Shown: positions 14,983-21,860 of the stretch, piece by piece
How positions within the stretch are numbered: the first letter of the stretch is position 1
Layout of the letters: each line of letters starts with the position of its first letter
Assembly (NCBI RefSeq): GCF_001644195.2
Contig: NZ_LWBL02000025.1
Coordinates: 1-37,804, forward strand
Reading direction: 5' to 3'
Length of the DNA: 37,804 nt
DNA from: Bacillus marinisedimentorum
GTDB taxonomy: Bacteria; Bacillota; Bacilli; Bacillales; Bacillaceae_O
The notes under the pieces: model-generated
The model's input: the letters and a program-made list of their open reading frames with translations, nothing else
Told to the model about the DNA's origin: nothing
Database searches by the model: none
Program-made: the position numbers and the translations under genes

Positions 14983-15452
14983 ATGGGAGGAATGACTTTC
15001 ACATCTTCCGCCGTATATAGAACCAGATCACTCGCCTCAAGAAGGTCAGGGAGTTCCGCGAAAGCCCCTTTGTGGATATTCGTCATTAAAATTACCGGCA
15101 CATTTTTCGATTGCCCTCCATCAAGGTCGATCACCTGGCGGGCTTGTCCGGCGGCTGTTCCACCAAGTACTGCTTCTTCCCCAAGCTGGCGGCGCAGCCC
15201 CTTGTCGCCGGGTCTTACATTGACAGAGAAACTGACTTTTTCTTTTCCCCTGTTCACAAACTTTAAGCTGCAGCTGTAAAAAAATTGACCCGATTCCGGC
15301 ATCGCATTAGGAAGGCAAGTACTCTCCGACTTGTCCAAATCGACAGTCTGCAAACCGCTTGTCAGCTTCATATATCCTTTTTCCTGGATAACGCCCATCA
15401 TAAGAAACAGCACAATCAGACCAGTAATCCACGCCCATAGTTTTCTGCTCAT
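14973..15452 (-). CDS. Membrane-anchored extracytoplasmic protein, function unknown (159 aa)
   Basis: ATG 15452 follows a GGGGGAG-type site. An N-terminal signal-anchor (LWAWITGLIVLFLMMGVI) is followed by an exported beta-rich domain. It has two cysteines at about residues 46 and 61 (STCLPNAMPESGQFFYSC) that could form a disulphide, and a FVNRGKEKVSFSVNVRPGD stretch typical of an Ig-like sandwich. No named family recognised. Its end overlaps the convergent 14392-14982 gene. Confidence 0.65.
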   Translation of the reverse strand: MSRKLWAWITGLIVLFLMMGVIQEKGYMKLTSGLQTVDLDKSESTCLPNAMPESGQFFYSCSLKFVNRGKEKVSFSVNVRPGDKGLRRQLGEEAVLGGTAAGQARQVIDLDGGQSKNVPVILMTNIHKGAFAELPDLLEASDLVLYTAEDVKVIPPIQK

Positions 15453-15740
15453 GTTTCCCGCTCCCCCAGTTAACGAAAGTTTGGTCTCGGCAGGTGGTTC
15501 CTTCCTGCCCGCCCGGCTGATTTCCTTATGCTACTAATTCTTGGAGGAATGAAGCGAATCCTTTGTTGAAACCTGTCTCGTTTTTGGAAGTCTTCGCAGA
15601 TTTTGTATCCCCACAGTTTTTTTCAAACTGGTGAGAGCCCTTTTTGTTCATTTGCTTAATGCAAGCATATTTATTTTTCCACAGGTTCACAACAAACAGC
15701 CAGCTTGCTTGCCAGATTCGCTTTCCTGGTCTAATATAGA
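15453..15740. other. Intergenic region between the 15452 gene start and the nrf-ccm operon end
   Basis: No convincing gene. A 41-codon minus-strand frame (15526-15651) lacks a ribosome site. It presumably holds the promoter of the 14973-15452 gene, which I could not locate with confidence. Confidence 0.4.
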
Positions 15741-15779
15741 AAAAAACACTGCGCAAACTCACATTTGCACAGTGTTTTC
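15741..15779 (-). terminator. Terminator of the ccm-nrfHA operon
   Basis: Minus strand AACACTGTGCAAA-TGTGAG-TTTGCGCAGTGTT (13-bp stem, one G-U) followed by TTTTTT. About 75 bases after the nrfA stop, it closes the 9.5-kb operon. Confidence 0.9.
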
Positions 15780-15854
15780 GGTGTAACAGGCGCTGTTGGC
15801 GCAGCTGCCTGTACACAGGCGGGCGTCTGTTTACGCATACGACCGCTTACAGAT

Positions 15855-17285
15855 TTACTTTTTGTCTTGCGGCTTTTGCGGAGGGAAGAATTCGTTGAGC
15901 GCGTGGTCTTTCTTCACAAAATTATCCTTCTCTTCGTAAACCGCTTTCTTTGCTTCCTCGATTTTCTCCTTTAATTCATCGAGGTCGACCCCGCGTTTTA
16001 CAAGTTCTTCTGTCGCAATGCGAATCGCTTCATTCGATTCTTCACCGGACATCCTCAGTGCATCCATAGATCCTTGCGGATTATGGAATCCTGCAGAACT
16101 CTCGGCAGCAACGATATCCCAGAACCACTGGCCTTTGCGGACATGTTCCTGTGCTTCTTTGATTTTATCCTCACTGACGCCAGCGGTGATCATCCTGTTG
16201 ATATAATAATGGGCTGAAATCGAGATATCCTCGGCTTTATGGAGCGCCTCCATATGTGCGTCCTGGATATCAATGACACGCTGTTCCAGGTCATCCAGAT
16301 CACGGTTGCTGTGGCAGGTCGCGCAGGATGTATCCATCGTCTTAAGCGGCGATGTCCACCAGTGGGAACTCATTTTCTTCTTGCCGTCCACCCGTTCATA
16401 TGGCATATGGCAGTCGGAGCATGACACCCCTGCTTCACCGTGCGGGCCTTCCATGAATGTCTCAAAGTCTGGATGCTGCGCTTTCAGCATCGGCGTTCCG
16501 GAAATGTTGTGAATCCAGTCTTGATTAAAACCTGAGTCTTTGGCGACTGTTTCATAATACTCATACATATTCTCCGGCTTGAAGCCTTCAGACCATGGGT
16601 ACGTCACTTCCTGTTTTTCCGGTTCGAAATAGTATTCAACATGGCATTGTCCGCAAACATAAGAGCGCATCTCATTTTTTGTCGCTTTAGACACATCTAC
16701 ACCCTTTGTTTCCATTGCTTTGATAAAGCTCGGACGTGTAACACGCAAATCCATTGTCTGAGGATCATGACAGTCGGAGCATCCGATTGGAGAGTGCCCC
16801 ATCTCCTCAGCTTTCGGCAGGATTTCACTGTTGAAGTTCGCACTCCAGTAATCATCACCCATTTCCTCAATCATATGAGGGACGGCCGTTGACTTGCATG
16901 TCATACAAGAGCCGATTGACTTATCGGTGATCCTGGCGATCGTAGTGACATCCTCCAGTGCATAAATATGGCCGCGGTCTTCGTTATACTCCGTCGCGAA
17001 TAAGTATCCGTTAAAAAGAATAGGCAAATATGGTTCCTTGTCATGGTCGAATTTGCTTCGGCCTACTGAACCGCTGTATTTCGTATCTTCTTCTTCAAGG
17101 TTTTTTTGGTAGCTGTCATACTGAAGCGGGAATAAATCTTTGAACGCTTCGTTGTTGATTTCATCCTTTGCTAATCCGGTTTTCATATCTTCTGCCGACG
17201 TTTCTTCCGATGCACTCGAACAACCTGAAATGACAAGGAGGAATGCGAGCAGAAGCAAGAAACTCCAGCGATGGAATCTACTCAT
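15855..17285 (-). CDS. nrfA: Cytochrome c nitrite reductase, pentaheme, ammonia-forming
   Basis: A 476-aa lipoprotein (lipobox VISGC, Cys22), so probably tethered on the outer face of the membrane. Five heme sites: CMTCK at 127-131 (the lysine-ligated active-site heme), then CxxCH at 169, 211, 289 and 321. The motif LKAQHPDFE (residues 267-275) is the calcium/heme-ligand signature of NrfA, and the tyrosines after CGQCH (VEYYF) fit the catalytic Tyr. It reduces nitrite to ammonium with six electrons. AAAGGGGG precedes the ATG and the start abuts the nrfH stop. This is the last gene of the operon, downstream of the Ccm genes that would attach its hemes. Confidence 0.97.
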   Translation of the reverse strand: MSRFHRWSFLLLLAFLLVISGCSSASEETSAEDMKTGLAKDEINNEAFKDLFPLQYDSYQKNLEEEDTKYSGSVGRSKFDHDKEPYLPILFNGYLFATEYNEDRGHIYALEDVTTIARITDKSIGSCMTCKSTAVPHMIEEMGDDYWSANFNSEILPKAEEMGHSPIGCSDCHDPQTMDLRVTRPSFIKAMETKGVDVSKATKNEMRSYVCGQCHVEYYFEPEKQEVTYPWSEGFKPENMYEYYETVAKDSGFNQDWIHNISGTPMLKAQHPDFETFMEGPHGEAGVSCSDCHMPYERVDGKKKMSSHWWTSPLKTMDTSCATCHSNRDLDDLEQRVIDIQDAHMEALHKAEDISISAHYYINRMITAGVSEDKIKEAQEHVRKGQWFWDIVAAESSAGFHNPQGSMDALRMSGEESNEAIRIATEELVKRGVDLDELKEKIEEAKKAVYEEKDNFVKKDHALNEFFPPQKPQDKK

Positions 17286-17801
17286 TTAGTAGAACCCCCC
17301 TTTTTTCTCTAATAACGCCCCTGATTGAGGCGGCTTATGGAACTCATCTGTCTTGAAATCATCACCGTGAGGCACAGCCTGGTGGCAATCCACACAGTTA
17401 TCTTTGGCATCATGTGATACGTTATCAAGTGTGGCCTCATGGCAGTCAAGGCAATTCTCATTAATTACTTCTGAAGAACCTGCGGTGGCATGGAGTACAT
17501 CCGGTATTTTCTCAGTTCCCAATGTATTGAAATACATGTGGCCAAGACCGGCCTTCGCTTTATACGTGAGTTTCTTTGCCACATTTTCATGAGGCAGATG
17601 GCAGTCATTGCACGCCAGGGTAGCATGGGTTGACGCTTCAAATGATTCATGAACTGAAGTCATGATATGGCAGCTCTGGCAAAACTCAGGTGAGTCTGTA
17701 TACGCAAATGTTTTAACGGTAAGAACCGAAAGAACAATTCCCGTAAAGACCCCGACAAGCAGCAAAATTTTCTTGTCAATCCCCAGCAGTTTTTTCAACA
17801 T
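17286..17801 (-). CDS. nrfH: Membrane tetraheme quinol dehydrogenase NrfH (NapC/NirT family)
   Basis: About 171 aa. I chose the ATG at 17801 because AAAGGAGGT lies seven bases upstream; a GTG three codons earlier sits on the ribosome site. One N-terminal membrane helix (ILLLVGVFTGIVLSVLTV) is followed by four CxxCH sites (CQSCH, CNDCH, CLDCH, CVDCH). The CQSCHIM arrangement after the helix is the NrfH/NapC quinol-site region. It oxidises menaquinol and passes electrons to NrfA, forming the NrfHA complex. Its stop is directly followed by the nrfA ATG. An 89-nt gap separates it from ccmG, with no terminator seen, so co-transcription is likely. Confidence 0.95.
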   Translation of the reverse strand: MLKKLLGIDKKILLLVGVFTGIVLSVLTVKTFAYTDSPEFCQSCHIMTSVHESFEASTHATLACNDCHLPHENVAKKLTYKAKAGLGHMYFNTLGTEKIPDVLHATAGSSEVINENCLDCHEATLDNVSHDAKDNCVDCHQAVPHGDDFKTDEFHKPPQSGALLEKKGGFY

Positions 17802-17899
17802 CAGTTTCACCTCCTTTCAAGGGGTGATCCAACCAGGAGACGAACATCTCCATGTGTATGTGATACGGACAGGCAAAAGGATGCCAGCCCGTTTCACCG

Positions 17900-18400
17900 C
17901 TACTTCAAGCCCTGAATCATTTCAATTAGTTTTTCCTTTGTCGTCGGCCCCGTGAATCTTTCCTGAATGATGCCGTCTTCATCAATGATGATCGTTTCCG
18001 GCTGGCCTATGACGTTATAGTCTGAAGAAACCTTTTCCCTTGTATCAAGCAAATATGGAAGTTCAGAACCGGATTTCTCAATATATCCTGCGATCCGCCG
18101 CTTTGTTTCCCCTTTGGCGATGATCAATAGTTCTGCACCCTCAAACTCTCTGCCGAACGCCTCCAATTCCGGTGCTTCATCGATGCATGGCTCGCACCAG
18201 GTTGCAAAAAAATTCAACACTACCTTTTGGCCCTGGAATTCAGAGAGTGTGACTGTATTTCCATCCGTATCCTGAAGGGCAAAATCAGGCGCTTTCTCAC
18301 CTGGTGCAGCAAGCGCCTCTGTTTTAAGCCCGGTGACGAGCACCCAGACAAGCGCAGAAGCCAATACGAGGACAACGACCGGCACTAACCGTTTTTTCAT
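17900..18400 (-). CDS. ccmG: Thioredoxin-like thiol-disulphide reductase CcmG/ResA
   Basis: 166 aa with an N-terminal signal-anchor (residues 7-24) and an extracytoplasmic thioredoxin domain. The active site is WCEPC (Cys69, Cys72) in the stretch VVLNFFATWCEPCIDEAPEL. The cis-proline region is VIGQPETIIID. WCEPC is the sequence seen in ResA of Bacillus and close to CcmG of System I, and by sequence alone the two are not separable. Position inside a Ccm operon favours the CcmG role: keeping CxxCH cysteines reduced for heme attachment. AAGGGG precedes the ATG. It sits 16 bases after ccmD. Confidence 0.9.
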   Translation of the reverse strand: MKKRLVPVVVLVLASALVWVLVTGLKTEALAAPGEKAPDFALQDTDGNTVTLSEFQGQKVVLNFFATWCEPCIDEAPELEAFGREFEGAELLIIAKGETKRRIAGYIEKSGSELPYLLDTREKVSSDYNVIGQPETIIIDEDGIIQERFTGPTTKEKLIEMIQGLK

Positions 18401-18416
18401 AACGCATCCCCTTCAC

Positions 18417-18548
18417 TTACATTTCTGAATTCCATTCTTCGAGCAATTGCATATCCTTTTTCAGCTGGTTCTGCCTGCGGCTGAGCAGGAACAGGTAACT
18501 TGCGATAAGCCCCCAGATTACGGTATACGCAGCAAATAAATAAGTCAT
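18417..18548 (-). CDS. ccmD: CcmD, small membrane subunit of the heme exporter
   Basis: A 43-aa protein starting MTYLFAAYTVIWGLIASYLF and ending in a charged helix (RRQNQLKKDMQLLEEW). One membrane helix followed by a basic/acidic cytoplasmic tail, with the Tyr-x-x-x-Trp pattern in the helix, is the CcmD form, and the position between ccmC and ccmG fits. GGAGG lies about nine bases before the ATG. In System I, CcmD joins CcmABC and is needed to release holo-CcmE. It is easily missed by annotation because of its size. Confidence 0.85.
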   Translation of the reverse strand: MTYLFAAYTVIWGLIASYLFLLSRRQNQLKKDMQLLEEWNSEM

Positions 18549-18567
18549 AATGAATTCCTCCTTTGTG

Positions 18568-19278
18568 TTATCCTGCAAGCTTTGTGAACACTTTTTGCTT
18601 TTTCTCTTTCAAAACAAGGCGCATCTTTTCGATTTCAATTCCTTTTTGCATTAAAACGGCATACAAGACGGTGATTGTGAATGTGCAAAACAGCAGTGTG
18701 AAAAGCATCTCAGGTTCAACGCCCCCGCCTGAACCGCTTTTGCCTTCCCCGAACACAACCGGGTGAAGCTTTGAGTTCCACCAGCGGATCGACATGTATA
18801 CAATCGGGACATTCAAAAACCCGATGATTCCGAATACCGCTGAGAGACGGGCGATTTTATCCCATGAACCTTCCATGTTGCGCACAAACAAGTACGCGAC
18901 AAAAATGAACCATAAGATGAGCGTCGTCGTAAGCCTCGGTTCCCATGTCCACCACGTATTCCAGGCCGTCTTGCCCCAGATCATCCCGGTGATGAGTGTC
19001 ACCGTCGTGAACAGGGTTCCGATTTCAGCCGATACCCCCGCGGCGATATGCCGCATTCTCGTCGGTTTAATCAATGTCAGCACACCCAAGACAGCGACGA
19101 CGAAAAAGGAAAGAAAAGCGACCTGGGCACCAGCGACATGGAAATAAAAGATCTTCTGGGCAGGACCCATCACTTTTTCAACCGGGGACCAGATAAAGAC
19201 AAGATAAAGGGCGATAAAGACGAGCGGCACCAGCAGGTAAACGAGTGACCGGTTGACAGCCCCTATGAAAGCTTTCAT
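18568..19278 (-). CDS. ccmC: Heme-handling membrane protein CcmC
   Basis: A 236-aa protein with six membrane helices, of the CcmC/CcmF/ResC heme-handling family. The tryptophan-rich heme loop runs from WGKTAWNTWWTW to EPRLTTT (residues 101-120). The canonical D of WxWDxRLT is E here. The flanking histidines expected to ligate heme are present: His47 in YFHVAG and one in SKLHPVVF near residue 172. CcmC loads heme onto CcmE. Its ATG overlaps the ccmB stop (ATGA) and GGAGGG precedes it. WEPRLT-type loops are known from non-proteobacterial CcmC. Confidence 0.93.
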   Translation of the reverse strand: MKAFIGAVNRSLVYLLVPLVFIALYLVFIWSPVEKVMGPAQKIFYFHVAGAQVAFLSFFVVAVLGVLTLIKPTRMRHIAAGVSAEIGTLFTTVTLITGMIWGKTAWNTWWTWEPRLTTTLILWFIFVAYLFVRNMEGSWDKIARLSAVFGIIGFLNVPIVYMSIRWWNSKLHPVVFGEGKSGSGGGVEPEMLFTLLFCTFTITVLYAVLMQKGIEIEKMRLVLKEKKQKVFTKLAG

Positions 19279-19961
19279 TTTGTACCCTCCATTACGTAAT
19301 CAAATAAGAAAAAACAAACAGCGAAAAACAATAAATCATATCCAGCCAGAAGCTGCAGCCAGGAGATGCATTCACTTACGCTTCCTTCTTCAAGAACAAT
19401 TCTTGTCGCCTGTACAGCACCGATCATAAGCGGGCTTAACAGCGGAAGCATTAGAACCGGCAGCAGCATTTCACTGTTTTTGGCATTGGCAGCAAGGGCC
19501 GCCAGAAACGTACCGACGGTTATAAAACCGAAAGTGGCTGTTGCGATAACGAGCAGAAACAGTAGAAAATGGGCATTGAACTGATAGTTAAAAAGAATGA
19601 ATAGCGCAGGAATGCTGACCGCCTGTACTGTTGCCACCAGAACAAGATTAGCAGCCGTTTTACCGAGAAAAATACTCGATGCATCTATTGGTGCCACTCT
19701 TAATCCCGTCAGGCATCCATTTTCCTGTTCCTGGACAAACGAGCGGTTTAGCCCGAGGATGCCCGAGAAAATCGTAATGACCCAAATCAAACCCGGCACA
19801 ACCGTTTGAACCGCATTTTGTGTCGGGTCAAACGCAAAGCTGAAAATGACAATGATCAGAATGGAAAAGATGAGCATCATGCCGACTGTCTGCTTTGATT
19901 TTATTTCATTCCGGATATCCTTTCCTGCTATTGTATAAGCATCCCGTACTATCGTAAGCAT
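19275..19961 (-). CDS. ccmB: Heme exporter permease CcmB
   Basis: 228 aa with six predicted membrane helices. The N-terminus DAYTIAGKDIRNEIKSKQTV, followed by IFSGILGLNRSFVQEQENGCLTGLRVAP (shortened; key run FxxExExGxLxGLxxAP), is the CcmB signature. It pairs with CcmA as the ABC module that drives release of holo-CcmE from CcmC. It overlaps ccmA by 13 bases and ccmC by 4, so it is tightly translationally coupled. Confidence 0.93.
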   Translation of the reverse strand: MLTIVRDAYTIAGKDIRNEIKSKQTVGMMLIFSILIIVIFSFAFDPTQNAVQTVVPGLIWVITIFSGILGLNRSFVQEQENGCLTGLRVAPIDASSIFLGKTAANLVLVATVQAVSIPALFILFNYQFNAHFLLFLLVIATATFGFITVGTFLAALAANAKNSEMLLPVLMLPLLSPLMIGAVQATRIVLEEGSVSECISWLQLLAGYDLLFFAVCFFLFDYVMEGTK

Positions 19962-20647
19962 GCTTCACCCACCGCCTCCCGGTAGTACCCGTAAATCGAT
20001 TCTGCGCCCTTGATATCCCCGGCTATCTTCCCTTTGTTCAAGATGAGGAACCTGCCGCAAATCCGCTCAGCGTGCTCAAAATCATGGGTTACAAGCATGA
20101 TTGTTTTGCCATTTTGCCGCTTTTCTGCGACAATTTCGTTTAGAAAAGCGGCAGCCTCCTGATCAAGGCCGGTATGCGGCTCGTCAAGCAGCAGGATATC
20201 CGGATCGGTGAGCAGAACTCTAGCAATGGCCAGGCGCTGCGTCATCCCTCTTGAGAAAGAATGGATCGGCACGTCTCTGAAATAATGCAATCCGACTTCT
20301 TTCAACACATTTGCAGCCCGCTCTTTGAGCCTGTCCATTTTATAGAGTTTTCCATAAAACATCAGATTCTCGAGCGGCGTCAGCTTCCCGTACAAAAAGG
20401 ACTCATGGCCGAGATAGCCGATTTTGCGGGCGAGTGCGATACGATCCTTCCCAAAGGTTTTGCCGTCGACAAGCACTTCTCCATCTGTCGGTTTCATCAG
20501 ACCTGCAATGCACTTGAAAGCGGTGCTTTTCCCTGTCCCGTTCGGCCCGAGTAACGCCACGCTTTCTCCCTGTTCGACGGAAAAAGTAAGACCTCGCAAT
20601 ATTAATTTGTCGCCAAGCATTTTGGACATGTTGTTCACTTCCAGCAT
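19949..20647 (-). CDS. ccmA: Heme exporter ATP-binding protein CcmA
   Basis: About 232 aa from the ATG at 20647, which matches the usual family start (MLEVNNMSK); an upstream ATG (20686) would overlap the previous gene by 23 bases. ABC ATPase motifs: Walker A GPNGTGKST, signature FSRGMTQRLAIARVLL (variant of LSGGQ), Walker B ILLLDEPHTGLD, and H-loop TH. The variant SRGMxQR signature is characteristic of CcmA-type and related ATPases. It energises CcmC/CcmE heme transfer. It is coupled to ccmB. Confidence 0.9.
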   Translation of the reverse strand: MLEVNNMSKMLGDKLILRGLTFSVEQGESVALLGPNGTGKSTAFKCIAGLMKPTDGEVLVDGKTFGKDRIALARKIGYLGHESFLYGKLTPLENLMFYGKLYKMDRLKERAANVLKEVGLHYFRDVPIHSFSRGMTQRLAIARVLLTDPDILLLDEPHTGLDQEAAAFLNEIVAEKRQNGKTIMLVTHDFEHAERICGRFLILNKGKIAGDIKGAESIYGYYREAVGEACLR

Positions 20648-20663
20648 TGCTCTCACTCTTTCA

Positions 20664-21005
20664 TTACAGGTATTGTTGTAAATCATCCCTGACTTTTTTC
20701 ATCAATTCCTCGTGCTTTTGGACCTCAGCTTCATAGTCTTCCAAAGACAGCTCTCCCCGCTTTCGTCTTAAATCAAGGGATTTCATTTGTTCATGGATCA
20801 CTTGTTTGCGATGAAGCAGGTGCTGAAACATAGACTCATCCGCATCGGGTTCAACTGTGCCGTTTCTCTTTTTCATAAAGAAAAATAGAATTCCCGCTAC
20901 CGTTGCTGCTGCAAGCGTATAATGAGGATTCAGCATGTTCAGAAGCGGTGTGTCATACCAGAACGAGATCATCCATTCAGGATGGAGAGGCGGAAGGGTA
21001 TTCAT
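20664..21005 (-). CDS. Small membrane protein with CcmI/SHOCT-like hairpin (113 aa)
   Basis: N-terminal extracytoplasmic stub, one membrane helix (YTLAAATVAGILFFFMKKR), then a cytoplasmic helical hairpin. The stretch LDLRRKRGELSLEDYEAEVQ resembles the L-x-x-x-G-x-[IL]-S-x-E-x-[YF] turn found in the N-terminal part of CcmI and in SHOCT domains. The start (21005) follows AGGGGATAACA and is two bases after the previous stop. In proteobacterial System I, CcmI/CcmH handles apocytochrome. This protein lacks the TPR domain, so its role is inferred from context only. Confidence 0.7.
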   Translation of the reverse strand: MNTLPPLHPEWMISFWYDTPLLNMLNPHYTLAAATVAGILFFFMKKRNGTVEPDADESMFQHLLHRKQVIHEQMKSLDLRRKRGELSLEDYEAEVQKHEELMKKVRDDLQQYL

Positions 21006-21007
21006 TG

Positions 21008-21361
21008 TTATCCCCTGCCTCCCCTGATTTTCTGAAGTTCCTTCAGAATCTCTTCATCAACAGGCACTGTCCCGCCGGCCGCTTCCTTTTGTCGGCGGTT
21101 TGCCGGCCTGTTCCCTTTGAGCTGGCCTGATGCAAGATTGTAATACTGTTGTTTCATCTCTTCAAAATCCTCTTTTGAAATCTTTTTCATTAAATAGTCC
21201 ATTTCAGCTTCATTGATTGATTCATAGATTAATTCAAGAGACACGCTTTCCCCTTCATTTGAGGCTGCCGCTGTTTTTCCCTGAGTGAAGAACGGGGCAA
21301 TCACAAAGTAAAAGCATGTAATGATAACGAGTGAACCTGACACCATGTACACAGCATCCAT
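21008..21361 (-). CDS. Small membrane protein, CcmI-like, second paralogue (117 aa)
   Basis: A membrane helix at the very N-terminus (VSGSLVIITCFYFVIAPFF) followed by a cytoplasmic acidic/helical part with AEMDYLMKKISKEDFEEMKQ. This is the same hairpin type as in the neighbouring 113-aa protein and in the first gene of the operon. An N-in, one-TM, short-CcmI-like layout is visible. AAAGGGGGAG precedes the ATG. It is located between ccmH and the 113-aa gene. No named family is certain; together the two may replace a full-length CcmI. Confidence 0.7.
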   Translation of the reverse strand: MDAVYMVSGSLVIITCFYFVIAPFFTQGKTAAASNEGESVSLELIYESINEAEMDYLMKKISKEDFEEMKQQYYNLASGQLKGNRPANRRQKEAAGGTVPVDEEILKELQKIRGGRG

Positions 21362-21375
21362 TTATACTCCCCCTT

Positions 21376-21855
21376 TCAAAACCGTTTCCGCCGTTCTTCT
21401 TCAATTGTTTGATAGATGATTGTTGCTTCAGTATCATCTTTCTGATCGTCAATCTGATTGTTGATATTTCCCTTGCCGGTTTTGCGGATGAACTTCCGTA
21501 AGCCGATGACAAGAATAGCACCCCCTGCGATAGCTCCTGCGGCAGGCATAAGCCAGGCAAGAAGGCCGGACCCCGCCGTGTCAGGCGTTTTCAAAGCAGA
21601 TTGCCCATATTCGCTCACATAGGAATCAATGATTTCTTTATCGGTCATGCCTTCTTCGAGCATCTCGATGACCTCGTCGAAATATACATTTTTTACAGAA
21701 CATGTTGACAGTTCATGGTCTGAATGCCCCTGCATATCAAGCTGTTCGACAACCGTTTTAAACTCTATTGAATTGTAAGTGAATCCTTCACCATAAACGG
21801 TCCCTGCTGACGATACGATGAAAATCAGAATTAGGGTCAATACACTTTTTTTCAT
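21376..21855 (-). CDS. ccmH: CcmH-like protein with a single cysteine
   Basis: About 159 aa from the ATG at 21855 (GCAGGTG six bases upstream, start overlapping the ccmF end). It has a signal peptide, then an extracytoplasmic domain with EMLEEGMTDKEIIDSYVSEYGQSAL. This is the classic CcmH helix-turn (…GxSDxEIxDxxVxRYG). A membrane helix follows (GLLAWLMPAAGAIAGGAILVIGL) with a charged tail. Classical CcmH carries LRCxxCQ; here the equivalent region is HELSTCSVKN with only Cys52. The CxxC reductase site is therefore absent. Homology to CcmH is good from the downstream motif; the chemistry must differ or depend on CcmG. Confidence 0.85.
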   Translation of the reverse strand: MKKSVLTLILIFIVSSAGTVYGEGFTYNSIEFKTVVEQLDMQGHSDHELSTCSVKNVYFDEVIEMLEEGMTDKEIIDSYVSEYGQSALKTPDTAGSGLLAWLMPAAGAIAGGAILVIGLRKFIRKTGKGNINNQIDDQKDDTEATIIYQTIEEERRKRF

Positions 21856-21860
21856 TGTCA

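Noticed and set aside
15526-15816. Minus-strand open frame near the nrf operon end
   Set aside because: It overlaps the operon terminator, has no ribosome site and gives no recognisable protein.
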